Shown in pieces: positions 37,158 through 49,900 of a stretch of 64,000 bases of DNA. The first letter of the stretch is position 1; every line of letters starts with the position of its first letter. Origin of the DNA: Volvariella volvacea V23 (taxonomy: Eukaryota; Basidiomycota; Agaricomycetes; Agaricales; Pluteaceae). Below the pieces are notes generated by a model that saw nothing but the letters and a program-made list of their open reading frames with translations, was not told where the DNA came from and searched no databases. Location of the stretch: contig KB722740.1 of the NCBI GenBank assembly GCA_000349905.1, positions 1,713,309 to 1,777,308 on the forward strand, given 5' to 3'. The position numbers and the translations under genes were made by a program.

Positions 37158-38153
37158 CTATGCAGCAGTGACAGCGTTACCAGTATACTGCTGTGGTTTT
37201 CCAGCGAAGTCTATTGGAGAGAACTTCCAATAACTGAGATACAGAATTAGCTGAAGTCGTTTCAAACCTGACCGAAGGATAGAATGCATACCTGCTATGT
37301 CTACGGGAGGCCACGTTACGGACAACCCATCGAAGGAATCCCGGAATGGGTGGCTATATGCATTGAATGAGACGGAGGCCAAGCGTAAGGGTCAGAATAC
37401 GCACCCAATTGGGGTAATTAGCTTGGTCAGTGTGGGAGAATACCCAACAGAATGCCTTTGGAAGCGACATTGCCTTGATGTGCTCTTCGTGCCCTAGACG
37501 AATTATTAGTAACGGCTGTTATGAACCACTATAACTCTAACACATACGGGCAATCATAGCGTCTACATCAGCCTTTTCGAACTTTTTGAGACTTTCTGGC
37601 GTGATTGTTGGGATCTACAATGACGAGCCTCAATGGGGATATCATCAAGGAAGGTGCATTTATCAATTACCTCGTCGTGCAAGTGCTGAACAAGCGGGTC
37701 GGCAAGCGCCACCAACAACTCCCTCACTCTCTCCGCGTTATATTTCTCCTTCTTGGACTGGACGCCCTTCATGTACCCCTCAAAGGCATCCAAAGAGCCC
37801 TGGAACGCCTCGTGCTGCTCGACGTTATGTTCCATTGACAAATACTTTGACAAGAAAGGGAAGATGATCTCCTCCTCTCCCCTGTGGTGATCGTGAATCG
37901 TAAGGGTCATGGCGAGGCAGTACCCCGCGAATGCGACTTCGTCCTTGGGCAGGACCAGCGGTGCCTTCTCCCATATAGAGTTGACGCCACGGATGAAGGC
38001 GTTGTGTATCTGGGACATTTCGTAATAGAAGGTCTCGCGGTGGTCAGCCTTGAGGTCGTCAGGGATATGAGGGATGGTGAGGAGAGCGTATGGAGCTCCT
38101 TTTGGTGCGTTCACCGTCGCAGAGGGAGCAGTCATAGTAGCCGTTTGCGACAT
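37158..38153 (-). CDS. Hemerythrin-like HHE domain protein, copy 3
   Basis: The start at 38153 gives MSQTATMTAPSATVNAPKGA, a slightly longer leader than in copies 1 and 2, then PYALLTIPHIPDDLKADHRE. HHE ligands are HNAFIRG, IHDHHRGEEEIIFPFL, EQHEAFQG and PLVQHLHDE. Downstream exons read IPTITPESLKKFEKADVDAM, HEEHIKAMSLPKAFCWVFSH with DQANYPNW, PPIPGFLRWVVRNVASR and YWKFSPIDFAGKPQQYTGN, stopping at 37158. In copy 3 the third block is EQHEAFQG, so the His in the following position of copies 1 and 2 (AMH) is Gln-Gly here, and IHHHH is IHDHH. These changes could alter the metal site. It is the most divergent of the three paralogs. Confidence 0.87.
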
Positions 38154-39295
38154 GTGCGGGGAACTAGAGTGGGGATGGTACACTGGATGGAGGATGGGGG
38201 AGAGTCATATCCCCATGGGCTCCCTTTTATCCTCACACACCTCGACTGGGGACAGCGGACCCTCGTTGTTACCGCATCCAACAGGCATGGCACGCTAAAA
38301 CCACGGTCAACAATCCCCAGCTGTGTTCTAGGTGAAAGAAGACCGGTTTCGCAGATCCCAAGACTCTGCAACCCATAACGCGGACTTGACGGAGCCTGAA
38401 AGGGGTATAGATTCGTGTTAAACGTGTCTTCTGCCTATCGTGTAACCTGTCAATTCATGTATGTGAACGAATAGTCGTTAAATGGTTATGATAAGAGGTA
38501 AAGGCGGTGACACCTACGTGAAGTTGCAAATCGTGGCACTTTCAATCACAGCCAGCGGTGTTCCGTTATGCGCGGGGACATGTAAGAATGATAGGTACGC
38601 TGTGATGGTTTAGTGGTAACTCAACCGATGTGCCCTAGAAGCTGTGTCATGATCGCGCTCAGGCGTTTGAGGGCAAAACTGGCAAAACATCTGGAGAAGG
38701 GATGCTCGGTTGATGCAGAACCGCCTGCATCGAACCACCGAAGCGCCCTACCGCTCTGCCACAAGTTCACCAAACTGCCGCTTTGCCGAACGAGATGTGC
38801 ATATGTTGCGCGCCCAAAAAAGTTGTTGTATGTACCATGAGTGTGGATTGCATGAACAGTGAATCTGCGCTACATATTTCAAAATCGTGATTATAGATAA
38901 TACAAATATATGTGCCCCTCAATGATAAATGAACAACCAAATGGGGAAAAAAAGCTCTATCAACAAGGAAGTGGAAACGTCATAAAATGGCATGGCATAA
39001 AATCTAGCATGATGTACTGAGCTAAAATCATAAATCAATTACTGCAAGAGCGCGTTCAAACAAAAAAGACATCCAAATCCAAAGGGGGCCGCCGCTACTC
39101 ACCAAGTCTATGTAATTAAATTAGTCAGGATGCGGAAAAAGAACAGCATGTGAAAACCGTAGCAATAGAAAAAAGGAAGGAGGGCAAAAAATAGATAGCA
39201 CTACACAGTGAAACCCGAATCAGAGGAGAAAGGAAAGGCGCTCCAAGCCCCACATCGGAAGAATTTTTTTTGTTGGTACGGGTTTTGGCGGTTAT
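38154..39295. other. Intergenic region with small inverted repeat
   Basis: Upstream of hemerythrin copy 3 and 3' flank of the zinc-cluster factor. Around 38706-38740 a short inverted repeat (CGGTTGATGCAG / CTGCATCGAACC) lies close to tRNA-like box A and box B words, but no tRNA folds. The stretch 38880-39290 is A-rich. Confidence 0.3.
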
Positions 39296-42200
39296 CTATT
39301 GATAGAACTTGAACTCGTTCGAGGACGTCCAGTACGATGCCTCGGTTTGGAGGTGTTGGGAAGTAGACCAAGGTGGGACTTGTACATGCGTAGCCATGTT
39401 GTGCACTTGGTGTCGTGTTTCTTGTTCTCCAGAATGTCCGTTCATTGAGCCAAAGGTTGGTGGATGCGGTTGAGAATGCTGATAACTATCCATATGTGCT
39501 CCTTTGTTCTCGTAAACAGTAGGGTGCATCGTCGTCGCGCCCATCATCGTGTTCCCGTTCGTCATCGCTTTCGGGATGGTAGCCGACGAGCTCATTGCAG
39601 TAGGTCCATGAATAACCGAATTATCCGCTTGGCCGTAATTTCCTTGACTGTGATTGCCAGAGATGTAGAAAGATGAAGAGGCTGCAGAGGGTCCAAAAGT
39701 GGGTGGACTTGGATTTTGACTAGAGGTAGCATTGTTCGAATGGGGCCCGAAACTCGGTGGGATGCCATTCGCCGGAACATATGGAGAGTTGCTCGTCGAG
39801 ATAGGTGCGCTCACGCTAGAATTTTCGTACGGACTCGATGTCGTAGTGTTAGTGGGGTTAGTGAACAATGCCTCCGAGGGAGCGCGGCTTGGCTGCGATC
39901 GATCATAAGTCGAACGCTGGTGAGCATCGAATGAGCGGGCAGCATCGAACGACGTGAGGCCGGAATCAGTAGCATCAAAGATTGACGGCATAAACGAGCC
40001 CTCTCCCTGAGCTGTCTCCTGGAACCGTCTCCTGTCGCCGCTGTGGTTGTCTATATGCGCTGTTTCTGATGCGGGGAAGGGGAGGGAGTAGTCCATCATG
40101 TGCGTGCTTGTGAGTTCATCCGAGGGCTTATGAAGATAGTGTTCGTGGCTGAGGGACGAAGCGCGGGACCTTTGGTTAGGAGGCAGCTCCTGCGCTCTCG
40201 GTAGGGCCGCAATAGGTTGGGAATGTGAAGTTTGCGAGAAGTGTCCGGCTTGGAAGTTGATCCCTTCCATGGCTCCCACGATTCTAGGGTTGGGGGGTGG
40301 TGGGGCCATTCGCTCGTCAGGAATGCGTGCTGCACTCGACGAAGGCGAAGAGTGCTTTGAGCCAGCTGGTCGTTGACGGCCAGGGGACGTCGAGTCCTTG
40401 CCACGCATCCGAATGCCAACAGGAGGGTATGTTGGAGACCTCTTGGTGAATCTCTTGTCTTGATCTGGGGATGTGCTACTCATCCGCGACGAGCCCAGCG
40501 ACGAGCCCAAAGGAGCTCTAGGAGATCCCCTCGGTGGTTGAGGCTGCTCCAAGCTGCTATCAAGTCCACTGTACGAACCGGACTCTGTCATCGGACCAGA
40601 AGTGGGTTCCAAACCCGCGTTGGAATTGGAAGAAGCGATATCTGCTGAGCTCTCCGCAGCCGTCCCTAGACGATCTCGTGCAGTCTCAATCTGATCGTGC
40701 TTGCGCTTGAGCACAGTCTTCGTCCCGGGGCCTCCTCGCGTAGCCTCCACACGTCGTCGCAATGCGCCCACAACTCTGCACAGAAAGGTGCTCTTGCCCG
40801 TTACGCCGAGCTTTCCCAGGAATCGAAGCCCATCAGATGCATCGTCGATCACCCCGGCACCCCACATTGCCCTTCCAAACATACCAGCATGGCTGCACAC
40901 TGCGACTGCGTCGAGTAGGGTTCGTTCCAGGGGATAGAAATTCATGATGACGGGGGTATCGGCTAATGTTCGCGTAGAAGCCGACTTCCACAATCCGAAA
41001 AGACTCTGCGTGGCTCGAATGATGCCTTGGGCCGCGGAGACAGTGGACCGAGTGGCTTGGTAGGGTGCAGACCAGTTGGAACCCGAGGTAGAATTCGAGT
41101 GTGGTGGTCGTAGGAAGGGCGTCCATAGCCTAAGGATTGATTTCCATCCCCACAAGGCGAGCTCACAGCGCTGCATCTTTGAGATGAATTCGTGATAGTC
41201 CATGGAATTAGTGCTCGGTTGGCATTCAATTGACTCGAGAGCGCTGCTGAGCGAATGAACGCCAGAAGAAGCCATCCAATTCTGGATTTCCCCTTCTAGG
41301 CTGGCAGCCTGTTCGAGAGTGTAGCCGCAACAACAGTCTGGGTGCATCATGCGATGTTTCATTGTTCGGGTGAGCTGAATCAGGCTACACGGACATTAGA
41401 CACCACAGATGCGGATAACTGTGACGAAATAGAACCTACCGATAACGGGCATCAATGTACTGAGAAGAAGTGAAACCTTGCGCCTCGGGGTTATCATCTT
41501 GTCTCTCGAGTCGAGAAGGTTGTTCGAAAGGCGAGGTGATGGATGACATTCCACTTGATGCTCCATGCGTTGATTGCAGCGAGGGGAATCGTGTGTCGTA
41601 CGAGTTGTGCATGATTAATGGTGGTTGAGAGCATGTATCTGATACGAAGCTGTAGGAGTCGAGTTAGTACCACGTTGTTGTAGAAGACAGAACGGACTGA
41701 CAGGTCGAAAAATAGGATATCCCACCATATCCTGCGCCTTCGATCCGCTCGTTCAATTTCTTTCTCGCCGAAATCGCCAGCTTCGTTACGTCCCCAGGTC
41801 TCGTCTGAGGGACTAAAGTGCGGATCTTGCGCAAGCCCGAGTGCCCGAGCTGAAGTGACAAGCTTACCCAACTGCGAGGTTATCCGTTAGCCTTCTGATC
41901 GAACTTGGACACTCGCCAAGTTTTAAGACTTACGAGGGGAAGCAGGCCTGAATTCCTTCTGAACGTCTCGCTTGAACCATTAGGGTTCTCCTCTCGACCA
42001 GATGATGTAGCCACATCAAGGGATTGATCCAAGACTAGGAAAATAGTCTGCAAGAGCAATGCCGTGAGGTGCGCTAAATCATCTCGTTCGATCTCTTCTG
42101 TCAACAATTGTTCTTGGGAACTTCCATACCCATACTCTGCGCGGGGATCACTGCTGGCCCTATCATTATTGCGAACCCAATCCTCCCACACTCCTGCGGC

Positions 42201-43927
42201 CTGCCCACTAAGAGCAAAAAGGAAGTCGGCAGTATGTCGATGTTGTTGGACGGCCGCTTCCTCAATCCCTTCCCCGGCACAAATAGTGTCCAAATAGGCA
42301 AGTGCACCGATCGCCAAGACGGCGCAAATACCCATAAATAGAGGTAGACTGGCAGTTTCCCAATCGAGCTCACGACTTCCGCCATCACCGGGGTCGCCGT
42401 TGCCAGAATTTATCCTTGACTCTGATGATCCCGCATTGTCGCCGCTGAAGACAATGGTGTGTGTGCGTTCCTCCCCTTCGAGGGGGGTAACCCTAAGGCC
42501 GCAACCAAGCCACTTCTCTAGAAGTGCCTTTGCCAGGCTCTTCCCTTCGCAAGTCGTGGATGCGGAGAAGAACATGTAAGTGCTGGTCCATGCCTTGGCC
42601 CTCAGCACGCGTTCGGCTTGGTCTAGGTACGAGAAACACGTTGAGATGTGTGGGAAGCGCGGGAATACGTCATGAGGGATGCCGGGTCTCTTGGAGTGAT
42701 GATAGTGAGCCCGACCGTCGTAGTGATCTGGTGAAGAGTAGTATGCACCAAGAGGTGGGAGATGCATTGCCTGGTTGGTGGCCTGCGCAGCCAGGGGTCG
42801 GCGCCGCCGCCTCCGCACAAAGGGGCCCGGACTGGAATTGGAGTCGCTATCAGGCGATGGGGATCGGGACGGGTGAAGGTATGAAGAGGTCGATGCTTGG
42901 CTGTGTGCTTTGTGCAGTGATTGAGAGACGTCATGTGAATATAAGCTCGGGTCAAAGTCGCCGTCGACGACGATGGGCTGGGATGGGTTCCCCGTGTGTG
43001 ACAGCTCGACGGGGGATGACTCTAGTTTGATGTACCCGTTTCCATTTGATGCACCAGTGCCAAAGGATGGGACGGTGGAAGCGCTACTGAATTGCAGTGC
43101 GGATGTCGAGGAATGGATGGTGGGTGGTGTCGGGTTGCCAATCGGGTATGTGGCGCCAAGATCAAGATCGCTGAGCCATAGTGAGACTACATCCTCCATG
43201 GGGATTGTCAGGAGGGTTTTGTGTGAGGACGAGGGGACGGCAACGTGGTGGTGGTGGACGTGGGGCTGAGCATTGGGTATCGAGTGGAGACTGGGGGTTG
43301 GGGCAGAGGAGTGGGTGGTGGTGAGGAGAGTGATGCCCTGGGCCTGTGCCTGGGCCTGGGAGGGGGGGTAGGAGGAGATGAAGGCGGGCGGGGTCTGGCC
43401 TGCGGTGATGAGGGCCAAGGTTGATTCGACTTGGATGAGGCGATTGTTGAGGGAGTGGAGGTCTCTAATCGGAGTCAACATTTCACAACAATCACGTTAG
43501 ATCGGATCGGTGGGCGGCAAGGAAAGAAGGAAAGACGACGAGAAATAGAACGACAACTGAACGAGACTTACACCTTCTCTGCTGCCGCGGGAGAATAGAT
43601 ACATCTCGCAACCGTGTCCCGCTTCGTGCAGCTCCCACACGGGTTTCTGCGGTCGCACTTGAGCTTCAGTCGCTTGCACTGCAGCCGAACATTAGCGACG
43701 AAGGCTGGCTCGACGACAACCTACCTCGGCACACACGACCGTGATTCGCGACCGTATCTGGCTGGAGGGGTGATGTGTGGGCACGGGGAACAAAAAGAGA
43801 CCCGGAATGGAACTCACGGGCCCGAACTGGACTGTGTTGCAGACGGATGGTGCACTGAATGTTGGGGAATGGAGGACTGGTGGGGCGCGGATGCGGTGGC
43901 AGGGAGCGAGTCCATGGCGGAGTCCAT
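39296..43927 (-). CDS. Zn(II)2Cys6 transcription factor with fungal_trans domain
   Basis: Translation from the ATG at 43927 (MDSAMDSLPATASAPHQ) leads through two introns to the zinc cluster, spaced C-x2-C-x6-C-x5-C-x2-C-x8-C (VVCAECKRLKLKCDRRNPCG, then SCTKRD...ARC). The cluster is split by an intron after VVCAE. A coiled-coil-like helix follows (LHSLNNRLIQVESTLALI). The middle regulatory domain has the fungal_trans signature: LGKLVTSARALGLAQDPHF, RRRRIWWDILFFDL joined over an intron to FVSDTCSQPPLI. The last ~690 residues come from one exon; they start with a Cys-rich CCCGYTLEQAASLEGEIQNW helix region and then become Ser/Pro/Gln-rich. DNA binding, probably as a dimer at CGG-type sites, is inferred from the family. 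Targets are unknown. A 7-kb gene-poor upstream region lies before it. Confidence 0.9.
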
Positions 43928-46900
43928 CGTCGCTGGATGGGATGGACGCGGTGGTGGTCGGACTGGACAGAAGACAAGAGGGAGGGAAATGTGGGCAGCG
44001 TCGAGTTAGGATGATAGAAAAAGGGGAAGGGCAGGGCAGCGTCCGAGTCGGATTGGGGCCTTTTTGGGATATAATACTCCCTGGCATGAACGTATCCTGT
44101 ATGTTGTTGTTTTGCGTCAACACCAGGGTTTCTAATATTATTCCCAACCCCTCGCCATTCTCGCTGCGCAGGCTCGCCTCTTACTTGCCTGAGCGTATCA
44201 GTCCCAAATTGCCAGAAACGTGCCCACTTGCCGCGGTTTGCACCATCTTGATCCAGATCTCTCCCACTTCATTTTCTCGGTTTGTTTCCGTGAGAGTCGT
44301 CTGCCAGCACGTCCACTTTGCCCCTTAAACGCAAAATATCAATTTCAGATATTCGTGAGAACGACGACCGGCACACCTGCCACGCACTGACGATGTGGGC
44401 ATCATCACCTGAGTGCACGTAACCATTCTCAGTCGTCCTGCCGTCACCCAGCCCCTGACATTTCATTTCCAAACATCCTCCCAGCCCCCTCACCAGCGCA
44501 TATTGCGGTCTGATGCTCCTCGCGTCGATGCCCCGGCGCTACATCATCTGCCACGAACCGCGCACCCAATAACTTGCATGGCATTACGCTTTCCGGCTCT
44601 GATCGAGCAGCGTGCAACTCGCGAGCAGGATAACTCTACATAGCAAGGGTAGAGAGGAGGGTAAGACACCATATCAGATCGTTGCGACTAGTTCCAAACG
44701 GGACAAGTCCTCAAGCAAGAAAGATGAACCACTCCCAATAATGCATTCAGGGCACGACAAACCTGGTGCCGACCTCACTGACATCCCCCTCATAGCCTCC
44801 CGTGCTGCCGTGTGCAAAACGACTCTCAGCGGCTGGTCCGCCTTTTATCCAGACCGGTTCCACATCTACCCAGACCAGACCAGCTCGCAAAAAGATCAAC
44901 ATGCTGACGCAATTACCTCACCTGATATACCCACAGGTATTCTTATCACTCTTTATCTGCTATTTGCCTGCTTACTCCCACGCCTGCCATCAGATCCGGC
45001 GGTTCATCAGGCGCACCCTGCACTTGTTGTCTTTCTAAATGCTTCCCTGCGCTTAGTGCATCCTCATCCATGTCCTCAGGGGCCTTGTGCGGAATATCTC
45101 CATTCGAACATAGCAGAATGTCTTCAGTTCACTAACCTTGGCTCTGACATCATCAAAGATTGGTATCGATGATGGTTCTTGCGTTCTGACGATCAATTTC
45201 GCCTATCCATCAGACCAAGAACACTGAGAATCTCAAAGAACAATGTCAGTATGCGCCAAAGTTTATTGCCCTTGACCAAATCGATGGTTCCTCCAGCTTC
45301 AGAGGATATGGATATGGTCCCGGTATGAGACAAGGTTCGTGCTTCTTATCTTCTGATGTCGTTTCGAATGCTGGGATGGCATTCAAGCTTGACGCAGTAT
45401 GTACGCCATGCAGAAAACTGCACGGCATGGGGGGAACATAGTCCCTCGGTCCTAAGTAGGCTGAAATCTTGGATTTGGCAACTAGGTTCGCAAACGAGTT
45501 TTGGTCAAATGACCAACCCGTGCCGCACGGGAGCGCACCCTTTATACCGTCTTTATTCATTTGTGCCAATGCGGAGTTGAAATCATATCGAGTTTCGAGC
45601 ACCATCCGGATCAATATGCCGAGGGGAAGTGGGATTATCGTTCGTCTGGTGGCTTTTCTGGCCCATATTCTGTCGTTCCCTGCCCAGGTACGTAGCGCTC
45701 CGTCAAGGCTAGCCCGCTCCCCAACCTTGCCCTCGACCATGACAAAATTAAAGCTTGTTTGCTCTTCGATTGTCGTCAAGTGCCCCAACACTGAAATGAT
45801 CACTCGTACATGCCAGACATAGGAAAACGTGTTCACTCAACCCTAGGATAACCTTAGCTCTTTACGGAAATTAGTTTATGAATGGTTTTCCCCGCCAACA
45901 GACGTTATCCACGATAATCGTTACCACAAAGCGTGTCACCTGCCCAGAAGCCCACCATGGCTGCTTTCGTGGGTTTGATGGCCCTTACTCACTGAACCCT
46001 GTCCCCGCATAGGCAGGCGTGCACGCAAGGTCAGAATGCGTTCCAAATCACCTATCATGCGGACTTGTCAATCGTGTAAACGAGTTCCATCGAATGCACT
46101 ATCAACGCAGACCCAGCTCCAGCGTGGCAGCTTTTGGTGAATCGAATTTCTTGTCTCCGCTGCATAGCTAAGGGTGGATGGGTCCTCGTCAGTTTGATGG
46201 GGCGATGCCAGGTTGCCACGGGTGTAGACTGAGAAGGACGTGTCGAGATTTGGTCAGGATGCCAAGTACTAGTACCTCCAGTCGCTTACATGCCCACTTT
46301 GCTCGTCCCTGGGAGGGGTGGAGAAAACTTGCCGTCGGCTGATTGAGGCAAACTCTGACGCCGCTCCCAGCTATCCCATCTAGAGAGGATCGGGGCTCTT
46401 CGGACGCCATCTGGGTTCGCTTGATCCAGCAAACCCAAGTGCAAGAGTTGGTCAACACATGCGCATATGTTCACACTCTCTGGTGTCCGTGACGTCGTTT
46501 GTGTGCCTGACTGACATACGTCGGTCGATTTCATGATCGGAATAAGTGCTTGCGCAGAGGGGAAGTTGGGTATACGCACCTTATTAGGCAGACACAACCA
46601 ACTCTTGGATGGAGGGGGGGTGCATCGGGGCCAGTTCAGCTGGCTGCCAAACCACACATATGCCGAATTTTGACATTGAAAACCCCGAATTTGAGCGCCA
46701 ACCGCATGGTGATTGTGTCCGAATTTTAGGCTTGTCAGTTTCATCATACGCCAGAGGCGGTGTTCTCATGGTCTTGTTATCCCTGGGGGTGAATCAGCCG
46801 GCGAGAGATGGATGATACCGTCGGCAGCCCGAAAGGGGTTGTCCGCTGCTCGAAAGGTGGTTCTTGGTTGATGGACGTGTGTCCATTCGTGGTAAATTTC

Positions 46901-49900
46901 TCGCGTTGGCACATACCCACGCACAGCGAATCATCTCGCGTCGCACGGAGACGCCATCTCTTGACAGGACAGTTCTGCCTTTCGAGTGCTTGGGTCATTG
47001 TTCTTGTCGAAAAGACGTTCAGGTCGAGGAACGCTCTTCAGGAGAACAAAAGAGTGTGTCCCTGTTGGTATATGGGATAGCAGTCAAACCTTGACGCCAC
47101 AAAGGAAGATTGGCTACGTTTGGTTGTTTTCAACCATCCAAGTACCCTTTTGCAGTCGCCGTCGTGTAAACCCCCTATACCAGGACCAAAAAAGGGTAAT
47201 CTGGGTTATACGCGTTACGAAACGTTACTGGAAAAAAGGGTGTCCTTGAATTTGAGTTGCGCACATGTGAAAGGGGTTCTCGGTCTCTGGCCCGCCTAGT
47301 CTTTTGTTCCACTCATTAATGCATTAATGTTCAGCTCATCAGCTTACTCTCACCCCCGAACGCGCGGGATCCGAGGCACACATGCACAATTTGCGACGGT
47401 ACTTCTGGAAATCTGCGAAAGCGAGTAGTTCCTAAAGAGTGAAGTTCAAAGGCCACGGGTGTGCCTGACACCCACCATGTTACCAGGTTCCGTGCAACAC
47501 GGCTAGCTACTGTATTGGTGGAGCGTTAGACCAGGCCAGGATGACACGCTTCCAACAGCTAGGGAATTGCAACTGAATTGACGGCCTAGCGGGGGGCTGT
47601 CTTCTTCCGAGTCCCGTCATTACAATTGTCATGCCAGTGGGCTCGGGGAGTGGAACGAGGCACTATCGCTCAAACGTGCTTCTTGCTTTGTTCAAGGCAG
47701 ATTCGGGTAACCTGGAATTAAACTGGTCAGGCCAGTGCCATCTGTCATCCTCGGTGTGAAGGCCGCAGCTTACCTGAGTTCATTGCTCCACCTCAAGACC
47801 TGAAGTTCCATCAAACCTCTCCTTGGCTTCATGCTAACTCCGAAGGCATACGTGTCGCGAACGACACTAGTCGAGCCTCTTGGCTTCACAAAGCGTATGC
47901 CCGCACTGGCGGATATGCTCAAGCTCTAGAATAGGCGAATGGGCGAAGAGTTGTTGATGTAACCTTCCACAGGTGCGAGGACGGGAACATGGCCTGGAAA
48001 ATCTAGCGAAGGAAGAAAGGGTCTTTGCAGAAGAGAGTCGAAACAATTAAACCTCCTTTCCCGCCTGAGTGTTACTAATTTGGTCATCGTCATCTTGAAC
48101 AGAAAGTTGTGCGGCTGGGAATAGTATTCGAAATGTGGCATGCTTCATTGCCTTGCCAGGTTCGGGGATTCTTCCCTTCTCTGCAGAACCTGTTTCAAGA
48201 CGGCGTTCCCTCTTATTGGTCCCACTGCATTAGGTAGTCACGCGGGCAGCTATAATACGCATCCACCTTATTCCAGACTGCGTGAGGAGGTGGACCCTGG
48301 GGAGCCAGAACCAGCATTTACCACAATAAATACAGGTGCGTTCAAATTGCGTTCTGTGGTCAACTCATAATAGCCTAGCGCGCGAAGAATGTTCCCCATA
48401 ACAACTTCGCACAAGGTGTTCCGTCGGTGTACTTGTGCGTCCAGACCTTGTATCCTTCACCCTGCGTCATAGGGAGCCACTGACACCGAGTACTTGTACA
48501 TTGTACGGGAAGATCGTGCAACATGACCTTTTTTTACATCAGAAGAAACCTGGCGGGTCCGGGATCGTCAGTGGTCGATTAAGCAATTGCGGATTTAGGA
48601 AGCGAAGTCAATACAATCTGCGACGGCAAGATGCCTATCCGGGCCGAGATGCCGATACGATGTTCATTGTCGCCTCTGCGTCGTGTGGCGTCTCATCTAA
48701 GCGATCGCCGTCGGAGTGTGTATTGAGCGACTCTCAGATTACGACGAGACGACAGCAGTTGGGTACGAACAGCACTCGAGTGTCAGTACGGACAGGAGCA
48801 CGGCCTGAACGCCGTGAATACAGGACAAGCCCTCCCGCTCGCCGCGAAAAAATTCACATTCGCTGAGGGTTTGCGTTGCTGCGCTCCCTCGAGGTCGGCA
48901 TGCCGGGCCGCAGAATGAATGGCCTGGTCAGGGATTGCGGCTGAGCCCCGAACATTATCTATTAGTGCATTCAATCGTGGCCGAAGGAAAATAGCGTCTG
49001 CAGCAAGAATGATGATGATTTGCTTCACCAAGAAAGGGCGTGGTCCTTGCCCAGCTAAGAAATATTCATCTGGGGTTGTGGCGACGAACGATCAGTGGTA
49101 GTATCGCCACATTTGATTGCCCTCTCGTAATCCAGCAGTCTTCAGCTGACCACGCGCAGTCTATCGTCAATGTTGTCGCCCATTTGGTGCAACGCCACAA
49201 CGACCGCGTAGCACCCATCACTAGACTCTCATCTGATTCTGACCCTCTTTGTCTCTTGCTCGCAAACCCTGTTCTGCTGAATTCACAAGGAGAGGGCCTG
49301 GTCCTGACTGCACGTTGGAACAACCTGGAGATTTTCCTTTTCCTCGCATCCCGGCGGCACCATAGTGACAATCCTGAAGCAAGAACCCAAAATGTGTTAA
49401 TCCACATCCTGACCGGGTCTTGCCGCTCCACGTGCTTTTCAGGATACTATGGGCTCAAGAATGGGCCAGGGTAGCGCAGCCTCACTGTTGGCACCTGCAG
49501 GGGGGGGACACGATAGCTCCATGAAGAACGTTCGTATTATGTCACCTCCCGACGATTCAACGTGGTCTTCAAATTCTCGTTCAGACACAAAGAGGGTGAA
49601 CGAAACGAGAAGCCTGCCACGAATGGGCAGCGTAGTTTGACTCGTTTGCAGAGACGCCGTTGTGCCATCAGAATGGCGCAGTAGCGCCACAATACGCTCG
49701 GCCAAAATTCAATTCGATTCGGGAGATGGGTAGCGGGGTATAGAGCGAGCATAAGAGATCCGAGCCATTCTGACTCCATAGTATGCCCATGCTAGGCATG
49801 CTATCACAAAAGAAGGGGAGCGAATATTCTGTGATCTCGCTACCCCTGCACTGCTCTCAAGGACACTTGCCCCCTTTCACTCAATCTCGTCACCAAATCC

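Noticed and set aside
38590..38775. tRNA-like box A (TGGTTTAGTGG) and box B-like words with a hairpin
   Set aside because: The boxes lie on different strands or too close together, and no cloverleaf with acceptor stem can be folded.
44612..45172. 186-codon plus-strand open frame
   Set aside because: No recognisable domain and uneven composition; probably chance in the gene-poor region.
45246..45836. 196-codon minus-strand open frame
   Set aside because: No motif, overlaps a long open frame on the other strand, and no splice or neighbour support.
46030..46130. CxxC word (TCQSCKR) suggesting a second zinc cluster
   Set aside because: The remaining cysteines of a Zn2Cys6 cluster are missing and the frame stops soon after.
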